This document shows positions 34,988 to 43,671 of a stretch of DNA of 64,000 bases, piece after piece. The position numbers were made by a program, and so were the translations under genes. The stretch lies in contig NZ_JACCBT010000001.1 of NCBI RefSeq assembly GCF_013409045.1, positions 7,232,669 through 7,296,668 on the forward strand, written 5' to 3'. Each line of letters opens with the position of its first letter. Within the stretch, counting starts at the first letter, position 1. Below the pieces are notes generated by a model, which worked only from the letters and a program-made list of their open reading frames with translations, was not told the origin of the DNA and did not search any database. The stretch is from Actinomadura citrea. Lineage in GTDB: Bacteria; Actinomycetota; Actinomycetes; Streptosporangiales; Streptosporangiaceae.

Positions 34988-36118
34988 ATGACCGTCACAG
35001 TCGCACATCCGGCGCTTGAGCCGGGACGAGTCGGCGGGCTGAGCACGTCCAACCGCCTGGTGGTGGCGCCGATGACTCGGGTCTCGGCCGCGCCGGACGG
35101 CACGGCGACGCCCGAGATGGCCGAGTACTACGCCGAGTACGCCCGCGGCGGCTTCGGCCTGGTCATCACCGAGGGGGTCTACACCGACGCCGTCTACAGC
35201 CAGGGCTATCTCAACCAGCCGGGCCTGGTGTCGGAACGCCACGTGTCCGCTTGGCGAGAGGTCACCGCCGGCGTGCACGAGGCCGGGGGCTCCATCGTGG
35301 CCCAGCTGATGCACGCGGGCGCGCTGTCGCAGGGCAACCCCTACCGCGACGACACCGCGGGGCCGTCGGCGGTGGTGCCGCAGGGCGTCAAGATGCCCGA
35401 GTACGGCGGGCACGGCCCTTGGGCGGCACCCCGGGAGATGAGCCCGGACGACATCAGGCAGGCCGTGGACGGTTTCGTCGCCTCGGCGGTGAACGCCGAG
35501 CGCGCCGGGTTCGACGGTGTGGAGGTCCACGCCGCCAACGGCTACCTGCTGGACCAGTTCCTCACCGACTACACCAACCTGCGCGAGGACTCCTACGGCG
35601 GGCCGATCGCGGCCCGGGTGCGCCTGACGGCGGAGATCGTCGCGGCGATCCGCGCGGAGGTGGGGCCTGACTGGTGCGTCGGGGTCCGTGTGTCGCAGAC
35701 CAAGGTGAACGACTTCCGGTACCGCTGGCCCGGCGGTGCCCACGACGCGGAGGTGATCTTCGCCGCGCTGGCCGAGGCGGGCGCGACCTACCTGCACGTC
35801 GCGAGCGAGGGGCGGAACTGGCTCGACTCCGCGCGGCTGGACCGGGGGCTCACCGTCACCGGCCTGGCCCGCCGGGTGAGCGGGCTGCCCGTGATCGCCA
35901 ACGGCGGGATGCACGACGCGGACCTGTCGGCGCAGGTCCTGGCGGACGGCCATGCCGACCTGGTCTCGGTGGCCAGGGCCGCGCTGGTGAATCCCGACCT
36001 GCCGCGCCGCCTCGCCGAGGGCAGTGCGCCCGTGTCCTTCGACCATGCGATGCTGTCGCCGATGGTCACCCTGGACAACGCGCGGCGCTGGCGGCTGGCG
36101 GCCGGTGCGGACGCCTGA
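34988..36118 (+). CDS. Old Yellow Enzyme-family NADH:flavin oxidoreductase
   Basis: 376 aa, FMN-binding TIM barrel. NRLVVAPMTRVSA, VAQLMHAGAL, FDGVEVHAANGYLLDQFL (catalytic His/Asn region) and ARVRLTAEIVAAIRAEVG are characteristic, and VIANGGMHDADL is the phosphate-binding loop. These enzymes reduce activated C=C bonds. AAGGAG precedes ATG 34988. It lies between DUF1989 and a deacetylase, suggesting reduction of an unsaturated ring or amide. Confidence 0.92.
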   Translation: MTVTVAHPALEPGRVGGLSTSNRLVVAPMTRVSAAPDGTATPEMAEYYAEYARGGFGLVITEGVYTDAVYSQGYLNQPGLVSERHVSAWREVTAGVHEAGGSIVAQLMHAGALSQGNPYRDDTAGPSAVVPQGVKMPEYGGHGPWAAPREMSPDDIRQAVDGFVASAVNAERAGFDGVEVHAANGYLLDQFLTDYTNLREDSYGGPIAARVRLTAEIVAAIRAEVGPDWCVGVRVSQTKVNDFRYRWPGGAHDAEVIFAALAEAGATYLHVASEGRNWLDSARLDRGLTVTGLARRVSGLPVIANGGMHDADLSAQVLADGHADLVSVARAALVNPDLPRRLAEGSAPVSFDHAMLSPMVTLDNARRWRLAAGADA

Positions 36119-36152
36119 TCCGGCGGCCGGGGGCGAGGGGAGGAACGGGGAC

Positions 36153-37019
36153 ATGGCCGGAAGCTGGCACGGCGGGGCCGCCGCCGTGGTGGCCCTGGGC
36201 TTCGACGTGGACGCCGAGACGCCGATCCTCGCCCAGGGCGGCCGGTACGCCGCGCACGCGAGCACCATGTCCCACCAGGCCTACGGGCCGGACGTGGGGC
36301 TGCCCCGGATCCTCGGGCTGCTGGACGAGATGGAGGTCCCGGCGACGTTCTTCGTGCCGGGCTGGGTGGCCGAGCGGCGCCCGGGGCTGGCCGCCTCCAT
36401 CGTCGAGCGCGGACACGAGGTGGCGCACCACTCCTACGCCCACCGTCCGCCCACGTCGATGTCCCCGGAGGAGGAGCGCGCGGACTTCGAGCGCGCCCTG
36501 GAGGTGTTCGCCGGGCAGGGCATCGAGATCACCGGGCACCGGGCGGCGCTGTGGGAGGCGTCCTGGACGACGGCGGAACTGGTGGCCGAGCACGGCCTGC
36601 GCTACGACTCGTCCCTGATGGGCGACGACCGGCCCTACCGGGTGCCCACCGCGGCGGGCGAGATCGTCGAGCTGCCGGTGCACTGGTCGCTGGACGACTG
36701 GGAGCAGTACGCCTTCCTGCCCGCACCGCACGTCGGGGCGGTGATCGAGTCGCCGCTCAAGGTGCTGGAGCTGTGGCGCACGGAGCTGGACGGCATGCGG
36801 CAGTACCGGTGCCTGTTCAACCTCTGCGTGCACCCGTTCCTGTCCGGGCGTCCGGGCCGGGCGCTGGCCCTGCGCCGGTTCATCGAGTACGCGCGGGAGT
36901 GCGGAGACGTGGCGTTCGCCCGGTGCCGGGACGTGGCGGAGGCGGCGTTCGCCGACCCGGACGTCCGGCCGCGGCCTCATCGCCCGCCGCAGGTGGACCC
37001 GGACGTCCACCCGCACTGA
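36153..37019 (+). CDS. Polysaccharide deacetylase-family (PuuE-like) hydrolase
   Basis: 288 aa, NodB fold without signal peptide. FDVDAET gives the metal/base Asp pair, GHEVAHHSYAH the metal His residues, and ITGHRAALWEASW the conserved Arg motif. Cytoplasmic members such as PuuE open cyclic amides (allantoin, imides) rather than act on polysaccharide, which fits this context. GAGGGGAGG lies upstream of ATG 36153. Confidence 0.85.
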   Translation: MAGSWHGGAAAVVALGFDVDAETPILAQGGRYAAHASTMSHQAYGPDVGLPRILGLLDEMEVPATFFVPGWVAERRPGLAASIVERGHEVAHHSYAHRPPTSMSPEEERADFERALEVFAGQGIEITGHRAALWEASWTTAELVAEHGLRYDSSLMGDDRPYRVPTAAGEIVELPVHWSLDDWEQYAFLPAPHVGAVIESPLKVLELWRTELDGMRQYRCLFNLCVHPFLSGRPGRALALRRFIEYARECGDVAFARCRDVAEAAFADPDVRPRPHRPPQVDPDVHPH

Positions 37020-37059
37020 CCGCCCGCACTGACCGCCCGCACCGGCCCGCGGACGGGCG

Positions 37060-38616
37060 TCAGACCATGTCGGCGGCCTGAAGGGCCAGGAAGAGGTCGA
37101 CGCGGTCGGCGGTGCGGGAGGTGTCGCGGCCGGTCAACTCGCTGATCTTGGCGAGCCGGTTCCGCAGCGTGTTGACGTGCACCCGGAGGGCGGCGGCGGT
37201 CGCCTGCCAGTGCCCGTCGTGGTCCAGGAACGCGCGCAGCGTGGTCTCCAGCTCGCCGCCCCGCCTGGCGTCGTGCTCGCGTATCGGCGCGAGCACGCCG
37301 TCCGCCAGGGTGCGCAGAGCGACGGCGTTCTGCGTTCCGAGCAGGAGCCGGTGGGGGCCGAGCTCGGCGAAGGTCCGGACGGCGGGCCCGGCGCCGCCCC
37401 GCCGCAGGGTGCGGCAGACCTCGCGCGACCTGATGAGCGGTTCGCGCAGCCCCGCCGGCCCCCGGGCGGTCCCGCCGAGGCCCACGACCGCGCGGTGGCC
37501 GGGGAACCGTTCCCCGACGGCGGCCGCGAGGCGCTCGGCGAGGAGCGCCGCCTCCCGCTCGCCCTGCCGCCACGACAGGACGGCCACCACGTCCTGCGAC
37601 CCGGCCGCCACCACGACCGGGACGCCGGCGGCGACGAAGAACTCGCCGATCACCTCCGCGAGTCCGGGCAGGGTGGCCTCCGGGCCCGCGAACGCCGCCG
37701 TCCACACCGCGAGCGGCCCCTCGGGGTCGACGCCGAACGCGCGCAGCCGGCCGGGGACCTCGGCGTCGCGGCTGCCGCCCGACAGCACCATCTCCAGCAG
37801 CTCGCTGGCGAACCGCAGCTCGATCGCCTGCACGGCCTGCTGCTTGGCGACCTCCAGGCTGAGGAAGCGCGCCGCCTGGTCCAGCGCGTCCTGCTCGACG
37901 CGCGTCAGCTCGCTCACCGGGCGCAGGCAGATCAGCGCCGCGTCCACGTCGCCGACCGCGCCGACCAGGTACAGCGCGGCCCGTCCGGCGGCGCCGAGGT
38001 CGAGTTCCAGGGGCGGCGGGCGACGGGTCAGCCCCGTGGCGACCGTGTGGAGCTGGGCGGTGTCCAGTTCCGTCCCCGCCGAGGCCAGCAGGCGGCCCAT
38101 CCGGTCGATGACCGCGAGCGGCAGCTCGTGGTCGCGGCGCAGCACCCGCAGGACGCCGGACGCGCCCGCGCCCCGCGAGATCGCCGTCGCCAGCGCGTCC
38201 CCCCGGCGCACCATGCCGACCAGCGCGCCCTGGCGCTCCTCGGTGTAGCGGGTGGCGACCGCCTCGGAGATCGCGGTGAACGGCACCGCCGCCGCGATCT
38301 CCAGCAGGGGCACGCCCGCGTCGCGGCAGGCGGCGACCAGATCCTCCGGAGTGGTGGGACGCTCCGAGCGCAGGCCGAACACGATGCCCGCCGCCTGGGC
38401 CCGCTGGACGTTGGCGACGAACCCCGAGGCCGCGATCCGGTCGTCCCAGAGGCCGTTGGTCAGCACCAGCTCGCGCCGCCGCACGTAGCCCGAGGGGTCG
38501 GGCAGCTCGGTGTTGTGGACCCAGGCGGCCGGCTCCTCCAGGGCCCCCGGCGGACCCGGAACCAGGACGCTCAGACCCAGCGACTCGTCTTCCAGCAGGG
38601 ATGCCAGCGTGAACAC
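37060..38616 (-). CDS. PucR-family transcriptional regulator
   Basis: 518 aa. The N-terminal PucR ligand domain (about 1-125, LEDESLGLSVLVPGP ... RRRELVLTNG) is followed by a GGDEF-like middle and a C-terminal PucR HTH (LRAFLDHDGHWQATAAALRVHVNTLRNRL). PucR regulates purine degradation in Bacillus. It is transcribed divergently from the NCS1 permease and faces the end of the catabolic genes, so it probably controls this cluster. Confidence 0.92.
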   Translation of the reverse strand: MFTLASLLEDESLGLSVLVPGPPGALEEPAAWVHNTELPDPSGYVRRRELVLTNGLWDDRIAASGFVANVQRAQAAGIVFGLRSERPTTPEDLVAACRDAGVPLLEIAAAVPFTAISEAVATRYTEERQGALVGMVRRGDALATAISRGAGASGVLRVLRRDHELPLAVIDRMGRLLASAGTELDTAQLHTVATGLTRRPPPLELDLGAAGRAALYLVGAVGDVDAALICLRPVSELTRVEQDALDQAARFLSLEVAKQQAVQAIELRFASELLEMVLSGGSRDAEVPGRLRAFGVDPEGPLAVWTAAFAGPEATLPGLAEVIGEFFVAAGVPVVVAAGSQDVVAVLSWRQGEREAALLAERLAAAVGERFPGHRAVVGLGGTARGPAGLREPLIRSREVCRTLRRGGAGPAVRTFAELGPHRLLLGTQNAVALRTLADGVLAPIREHDARRGGELETTLRAFLDHDGHWQATAAALRVHVNTLRNRLAKISELTGRDTSRTADRVDLFLALQAADMV

Positions 38617-38649
38617 CCTGTAAATCTATCCACCCAACACGGCCGACGA

Positions 38650-38663
38650 TAGAGGTTTCTCTA
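38650..38663. promoter_or_regulatory. Small inverted repeat in the PucR/permease divergent promoter
   Basis: TAGAG-GTTT-CTCTA between the divergent genes; the only clear dyad there. A weak candidate for the PucR site. Confidence 0.25.
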
Positions 38664-38720
38664 CTTCTGGACGAGAAGGCACGATGCTTTGGTGTGCTGT
38701 ACGTCACGGACGGAGGAACC

Positions 38721-40163
38721 ATGTCCAGCAACGAATCCGCACACCAGATCCTTGCCGCCGAACCGGTTCGCTTGGAAGAACCGGTCCGTTTCGACGAACA
38801 CGGCATCGACCCCATTCCGGCCTCGGCGCGCGACTCCACGCCGTGGCAGCAGTTCTGGATCTGGTGCGGGGCCAACATCGCGCCGATCAACTGGGTGCTC
38901 GGGGCGCTGGGGGTCACGCTCGGCCTGAGCCTGGTGGAGACCCTGGTGGTCGTCACCCTCGGCAACCTGGTGGGCTGCGCGGTGTTCGGGCTGTTCAACG
39001 TCATCGGCCACCGGACCGGCGTCAACCAGATGGTCCTCGGCCGCGGGCCGTTCGGCCGGCGCGGCGCCCTCGTCCCGGGCCTGGTGCAGGGGCTGCTGAC
39101 CATGGGCTGGGTCGGCGTCAACACCTGGGTGGTGCTGGACCTGGTGATCGAGATCCTCGCCCAGGCGGGGGTGCACGGCGGCGCCGGGCTGCGCTACCTG
39201 GTGGCCGGGCTCATCATGGCCGCCCAGCTCGCCCTGGCCCTCTACGGGTTCTATGCGATCCGCACGTTCGAGAAGTACACCGTCCCGGCGACCGTGCTGG
39301 TCATGGTGGCCATGACCGGGCTCGCCCTCGGGCAGGCCGACCTCCACTGGACGACCGCCACCGCCGCCACCACGAGCGACAAGTTCACCGCCGTGACCCA
39401 GTTGCTCACCGCCATCGGCATCGGCTGGGGCATCAGCTGGCTCCCCTACTCCGCCGACTACAGCCGCTTCGTGCGCCCGCGGGCTTCGGACCGGTCGGTG
39501 TTCTGGTCCACCGCGCTCGGGATGTACGTCCCCACCGTGTGGCTGGCCGGGCTCGGCGCCTGCCTGGCCAGCGCGGGCGACGGGGGCGACCCGTCCAGCC
39601 TGGTGACCGGCGCGTTCGGGGTCATGGCCGTGCCGGTCCTGCTGCTGATCATGCACGGGCCCGTGGCGACCAACATCCTGAACCTGTACTCGTGCTCGCT
39701 CGCCGCGCTGTCGGTCGGCATCCGGGTCGCCCGCTGGAAGGTGACGCTGGTGGCCGGAGCGGTGGCGTCCGCGGTGCTGGTGGTGTTCGTGCAGGCCGAC
39801 AGCTTCGCCCAGGCGTTCGACCACTGGATGGCGTCCATCCTGGTGTGGATCAGCCCTTGGGCGGCCATCGTCCTGGTCGACTTCTTCGTCCTGCGGCGCG
39901 GCCGGATCGACGTGGCCGCCCTCTACCGGGACGGCGGCGCGAACCCCCGGGCCCTGAGCAGCCTGGCGGTCGGGCTGCTGGCGGCATGGGCATGGCAGTT
40001 CGGCACGGTGCCCGCGCTGCAGGGCCCGATCGCGCGGGCACTGGGGCACACCGACTTCTCGTGGCTCTCGGGCGGCCTGGTCGCCGGCGGGCTTTACTAC
40101 GCCCTGGAACGCCGGGCCCACCGGAAGGCCCGTCGGGCCGCCCCGGTCGAGAAGATCTCCTGA
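38721..40163 (+). CDS. NCS1 purine/cytosine permease family transporter
   Basis: 480 aa, twelve hydrophobic helices. WQQFWIWCGANIAPINWVLG, GHRTGVNQMVLGRGPFGRRG and WLPYSADYSRFVRP are typical of NCS1 nucleobase/hydantoin/allantoin proton or sodium symporters. GGAGGAACC before ATG 38721 supports this start. Located beside PucR, it is probably the uptake system for the cluster's substrate. Confidence 0.92.
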   Translation: MSSNESAHQILAAEPVRLEEPVRFDEHGIDPIPASARDSTPWQQFWIWCGANIAPINWVLGALGVTLGLSLVETLVVVTLGNLVGCAVFGLFNVIGHRTGVNQMVLGRGPFGRRGALVPGLVQGLLTMGWVGVNTWVVLDLVIEILAQAGVHGGAGLRYLVAGLIMAAQLALALYGFYAIRTFEKYTVPATVLVMVAMTGLALGQADLHWTTATAATTSDKFTAVTQLLTAIGIGWGISWLPYSADYSRFVRPRASDRSVFWSTALGMYVPTVWLAGLGACLASAGDGGDPSSLVTGAFGVMAVPVLLLIMHGPVATNILNLYSCSLAALSVGIRVARWKVTLVAGAVASAVLVVFVQADSFAQAFDHWMASILVWISPWAAIVLVDFFVLRRGRIDVAALYRDGGANPRALSSLAVGLLAAWAWQFGTVPALQGPIARALGHTDFSWLSGGLVAGGLYYALERRAHRKARRAAPVEKIS

Positions 40164-40182
40164 CGGGAAACCGCGCCTTCCG

Positions 40183-40220
40183 CGGTGAGCCGCCGACGCC
40201 ATCGCGCCGGCGGCTCACCG
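40183..40220. terminator. Terminator after the NCS1 permease gene
   Basis: CGGTGAGCCGCCG (40183-40195) and CGGCGGCTCACCG (40208-40220): perfect 13-bp arms with a 12-nt loop, 20 bp past the stop. Confidence 0.75.
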
Positions 40221-40374
40221 TGTGCGTCCGCCCATGCGCGGACCGCCGGGATCGACCATCCTCAAAGGGCCAACCATGTTTCCTGCGCGACAGGTTGGCG
40301 CATGGCGGCCCCCCGGGACTGGGAAGGAAACAGGCGACCTCGCTCGTGGAAATATCGCTCGCCCGCCTCTAAAA

Positions 40375-40390
40375 TCGAACATATGATCGA
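40375..40390. promoter_or_regulatory. LexA/SOS-box-like sequence
   Basis: TCGAAC-ATAT-GATCGA differs by one base from the actinobacterial TCGAAC-N4-GTTCGA pattern. It sits 80 bp upstream of the split-barrel gene. Weak evidence. Confidence 0.25.
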
Positions 40391-40469
40391 GTGAGCGAGA
40401 CGGACTCTTCGAGCCGGGGCCGGCCCTGGTCGCCCGCCGGGCCGGCAGGACCTTCGACGTAAGGCGGAC

Positions 40470-41036
40470 ATGCCGATGGCGTTCTCCCCCGAGCTGCTCC
40501 CAGCCGCCGTCCAAGCGATCAGCAGCGCCCCGTCCCGCCAGCATCCCGTCGTCATGATCACTTGCGCCCCCGACGGGCGGCCCCTGGTCTGCGTGCCGGA
40601 CTGGGGGGAACTCCACGTCCTCGACGACCGGCATCTGCGCGTGGCGGTCTGGCCGTCCGGCCCCACCGCGGCCGACCTGGACAGAGGCACGCCCGTCCTG
40701 TTGATCGTCACCGCCCTGTCCGACGTCTACCTCGTCCAGGCCACGGCCCGCCGCCTGGAGAACGCCGCCATGGTGTGGGCCCACTACGAACTCACGATCA
40801 CCTCGGCGCGCCTGGCCGACCGAGGCACCGCGCCGCGCCTGCCCTCCGCACGGGACGCCGAGGCCACCACGGAGTACCTGACGCAGCGCCCGCCGGGGCG
40901 CGACGCGGTCTTCGGCAGAAAGACCACCGCGAACAGAACCCGCCACCGCCACCCTGCCCAGCGCTCCCCCTGGGCCCGCCCTCCGGAGCCCGACGGAAAG
41001 GCAGATCACCGGCACACCGAGCGCGCACACCCGTGA
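40470..41036 (+). CDS. Pyridoxamine-phosphate-oxidase-like split-barrel protein
   Basis: 188 aa. The N-terminal 120 residues have the strand pattern of small flavin/F420 split-barrel proteins (HPVVMITCAPDGRPLVCVPD, LRVAVWPSGPTAADLDRG, LLIVTALSDVYLVQATARR). The C-terminal 60 residues are Arg/His/Pro-rich and look disordered. The cofactor is unknown. Monocistronic, ending at a bidirectional hairpin. Confidence 0.65.
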   Translation: MPMAFSPELLPAAVQAISSAPSRQHPVVMITCAPDGRPLVCVPDWGELHVLDDRHLRVAVWPSGPTAADLDRGTPVLLIVTALSDVYLVQATARRLENAAMVWAHYELTITSARLADRGTAPRLPSARDAEATTEYLTQRPPGRDAVFGRKTTANRTRHRHPAQRSPWARPPEPDGKADHRHTERAHP

Positions 41037-41051
41037 CCGAAGGACGACCAG

Positions 41052-41077
41052 CGGCCGCGGCGCCCACGCCGCGGCCG
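41052..41077. terminator. Bidirectional terminator hairpin
   Basis: CGGCCGCGGCG (41052-41062) and CGCCGCGGCCG (41067-41077), 11-bp arms and a 4-nt loop between converging genes. Confidence 0.7.
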
Positions 41078-41103
41078 TCGACGGCGCCGTCCGCGCCGCC
41101 GGG

Positions 41104-42648
41104 TCAGGTGATGTTGGAGGTTCGGGAATCCCAGTAGGGGGCGCGGAGTTGGCGTTTCAGGGTTTTGCCCGAGGGGTTGCGCGGGATCTCGGTGAGCCGG
41201 TCGAAGCCCCTGGGGGTCTTGTAGGCGGCGAGGTGCTCCCGGCAGAAGTCACGGAGTTCGTCGTCGGCGGCGGCGCCGCCTGGCGCCAGGACGATGGCGG
41301 CGTGTACGGACTCGCCCCATTCGTCGGACGGGACGCCGAACACGGCCGCGTCGGCCACCGCCGGGTGGGCGGTGAGGACGGCCTCGATCTCGGCCGGGTA
41401 GATGTTCATACCGCCCGAGATGATCATGTCGGTGCGGCGGTCGCAGATGTAGTAGAAGCCCTCCTCGTCGCGGTAGGCGATGTCGCCGACGGTCAGCCAT
41501 TCGCCGCGGCTGGCGTCCTGGAACTTGCCCTCGGCCTTGTAGTAGGCGTTGAAGGTGCCGGTGCCGCGCACGTAGAGGTCGCCGGGCACGTGCGGTTCCC
41601 CGATGGGGCGGCCGTCCTCGCCGAACAGCGCGATCTCGACGCCGGGGGCGGCGCGGCCGCAGCTTCCGGGCTTGCGCATCTGGTCCTCGGGGCGCAGGAC
41701 GGTGTCCACGCCGAGCTCGGTGGAGCCGTACACCTCGAACAGGGAGCCGTCGCCGATCAGGTCGACGTACCGGCGTTTGAGCTCGAAGGGCCACGGGGCG
41801 GCGTTGGCGATGACGCGCCGCAGCGAGGAGAGGTCCCTGCGGCGGATCGTCTCCGCCGGCAGGTCCACCACGCGGCGGATCGGGGTCGGCGCGGAGAACG
41901 TGGTCGTCACCCGGTGCCGTTCGACCAGGTCCAGCCAGCGTTCGGGGTCGAAATCGCGCATCACGACCACGGTCCCGCCCATGAGCTGGACGATGAGCAT
42001 GAAGCTCATCGGGCCCGAGTGGTAGAGCGGGCCGGTGGTGAGGTAGACGTCGCCGGGCTCGAAGCCGATCTCGCCGACCAGTCCGAGGACCAGGGCCGGG
42101 TCGGGCTCGCCGCGCACGACGCCCTTCGGCTTGCCGGTCGTCCCGGAGGTGTAGAACATCGAGGTGCCGGCCGCCGGGTCGGCGCCGCGGGCGATGGGCT
42201 CGGTGTCGGGGCTCCGTCCGGCCAGGGCGTCGAGCGAGGAGGCCCAGTCCGGCGGCGCGGAGCCCCAGGCCAGCCAGGCGCGGACGCCGGTCGCCCGGAC
42301 ACGGGCCGCTTCGAGCTGGGGAGCCTGCTCGGCGTCGAACACCACCAGCGCGGCGTCGGCGTTCTCGACGACGTAGGTCGTCTCCTCCGGCGTCAGGCGG
42401 TAGTTCAGCGGGACGCCGACGGCCCCGCACTTGCGAAGGGCCGAGATCAGCGCGACGACCTCGGTGCTGTTGCGGCCGCACCACACGACCTTGGTGCCGG
42501 CCCGGACGCCGTGCTCGACCAGCAGGTTGGCGTACCGGTTCACCAGGGCGTTGAACTCGGGGTAGGTCAGGCGGCGCTCGTCCTCGACGACCGCGATCTT
42601 CGAGGGGGCGACGGCGGCCATCGTCGCCAGCGGATCTTCGTCGGGCAT
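41104..42648 (-). CDS. Acyl-CoA synthetase (AMP-binding)
   Basis: A 514-aa ANL-superfamily ligase. MFYTSGTTGKPKGVV is the P-loop; FEVYGSTELG, WLTVGDIAYRDEEGFYYICDRRTDMIISGGMNIYPAEIE and the final PRNPSGKTLKR (acetylating Lys) are in order. It would activate a fatty or aromatic acid to its CoA ester. It is 22 bp downstream of an MpaB-like oxygenase and probably under the divergent TetR regulator. Confidence 0.92.
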   Translation of the reverse strand: MPDEDPLATMAAVAPSKIAVVEDERRLTYPEFNALVNRYANLLVEHGVRAGTKVVWCGRNSTEVVALISALRKCGAVGVPLNYRLTPEETTYVVENADAALVVFDAEQAPQLEAARVRATGVRAWLAWGSAPPDWASSLDALAGRSPDTEPIARGADPAAGTSMFYTSGTTGKPKGVVRGEPDPALVLGLVGEIGFEPGDVYLTTGPLYHSGPMSFMLIVQLMGGTVVVMRDFDPERWLDLVERHRVTTTFSAPTPIRRVVDLPAETIRRRDLSSLRRVIANAAPWPFELKRRYVDLIGDGSLFEVYGSTELGVDTVLRPEDQMRKPGSCGRAAPGVEIALFGEDGRPIGEPHVPGDLYVRGTGTFNAYYKAEGKFQDASRGEWLTVGDIAYRDEEGFYYICDRRTDMIISGGMNIYPAEIEAVLTAHPAVADAAVFGVPSDEWGESVHAAIVLAPGGAAADDELRDFCREHLAAYKTPRGFDRLTEIPRNPSGKTLKRQLRAPYWDSRTSNIT

Positions 42649-42670
42649 GCTGATCGACCTCCTGCGGGGT

Positions 42671-43585
42671 TCACATGGGCCGGTGCGCCAGGGCGCGCTC
42701 CAGCCGCTCCTGGGCGCGGGCCGCCTGCCGGGCGCGGTAGGCGATCGGCATGTAGCGGACGCGTTCGGGCAGCAGCGGCGTGCCGCGGCCGATGACCTGC
42801 CCGACCAGGCGCAGCCTGCGCTCGTCGGCCGCGGTCCACCGCAGGCCGAGCCTGTCGCGCGCCTCCGCCGGGAGGGTGCCGATCGTGATCAGCCGTCCGA
42901 GACGTCCGGCGGCCAGGCTCAGGGGGGCGACGGCCGGACGCAGCGGCCCCGGCACGTTCGGCGGCACCTGGTCCATCTGCGCGAGCACCTCGTGCGCCAC
43001 CTTGTGGGGGACGAGCGTGTTGGCCACCATGTCGTCGAAATAGACCCAGTAGTCGGGGATGCTCTTCGGCAGCATCCTCTCGGGCACCTGAAGGATCCTC
43101 CCGAGCTGGAGGAACTCGTCGAAGATCTGCTGTTCCTCCTCCGGGGCCAGTGGGGCGGGCGCGAAGTACTTGGCCGCGGTGACGGCGGCGTGGAAACCGG
43201 TGAGGTGGACCCACGCCCACGGTTCGGCCGACAGCGCGTGGTGGCGCCGCCCCTCCTCGTCGACGGCGCTGAGCGGCTTGTGCATCTCGCGCAGCCGCCG
43301 GCCCTCCTCGATGGCGGTGCGCCCGCCGTAGACCCAGGTCTGCACCGAGGCGAAGCTGCGCGCGGCGCGGCCCAGGGGGTCGGTGCGGAAGCTCGACAGC
43401 CGGTCGACCACGGTACCGATCGCCGGGTGCATCACCTGGAGGATGAACACGCTGTTTCCCGCGATCGCCGACGTGTAGAGCCCTATCTGCTCCCACAGCA
43501 GCGAACCCGGCCCGAACGGCGCAGGATCGCCGCGGCGCTCCCGCTCGGCCCGTGGGCTCGCGGGCGTCCCATCGGTCACCGTCAT
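42671..43585 (-). CDS. Oxygenase MpaB-family (DUF2236) protein
   Basis: 304 aa. SVFILQVMHPAIGTVVDRLSSF, TDPLGRAARSFASVQTWVYG and VHLTGFHAAVTAAKYF are the usual DUF2236 blocks with conserved His. Relatives include the latex-clearing protein and MpaB, which oxidatively cleave isoprenoid chains. ATG 43585 has AGGAGG upstream. Partner of the acyl-CoA synthetase: oxidative cleavage followed by CoA activation is a reasonable inference. Confidence 0.85.
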   Translation of the reverse strand: MTVTDGTPASPRAERERRGDPAPFGPGSLLWEQIGLYTSAIAGNSVFILQVMHPAIGTVVDRLSSFRTDPLGRAARSFASVQTWVYGGRTAIEEGRRLREMHKPLSAVDEEGRRHHALSAEPWAWVHLTGFHAAVTAAKYFAPAPLAPEEEQQIFDEFLQLGRILQVPERMLPKSIPDYWVYFDDMVANTLVPHKVAHEVLAQMDQVPPNVPGPLRPAVAPLSLAAGRLGRLITIGTLPAEARDRLGLRWTAADERRLRLVGQVIGRGTPLLPERVRYMPIAYRARQAARAQERLERALAHRPM

Positions 43586-43613
43586 CGGCGCGACCTCCTG
43601 ACGAAACGACTCC

Positions 43614-43657
43614 TGTAAGCTAAACGCGAATAAGAAGTCGCTTACAAGTCGCGTTTT
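43614..43657. promoter_or_regulatory. Candidate TetR operator between divergent genes
   Basis: TGTAAGC (43614-43620) and GCTTACA (43640-43646) form an inverted repeat; AAACGCG (43622-43628) and CGCGTTT nest with it. AAGTCGC repeats directly at 43635 and 43646, 11 bp apart. It lies in the 86-bp gap between the MpaB-like and TetR genes. Confidence 0.55.
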
Positions 43658-43671
43658 GAAGGGAACCTCCG

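Larger units (their letters stand above)
40164..40469. other. Intergenic region
   Basis: 306 bp with no credible gene. It begins with a strong hairpin (40183-40220) and contains a LexA-box-like sequence near 40375, then the upstream region of the split-barrel gene. Confidence 0.55.

Noticed and set aside
37014..37060. Direct repeat CTGACCGCCCGCA after the deacetylase gene
   Set aside because: Only two short copies in simple GC-rich sequence; probably chance slippage, at most part of a weak terminator.
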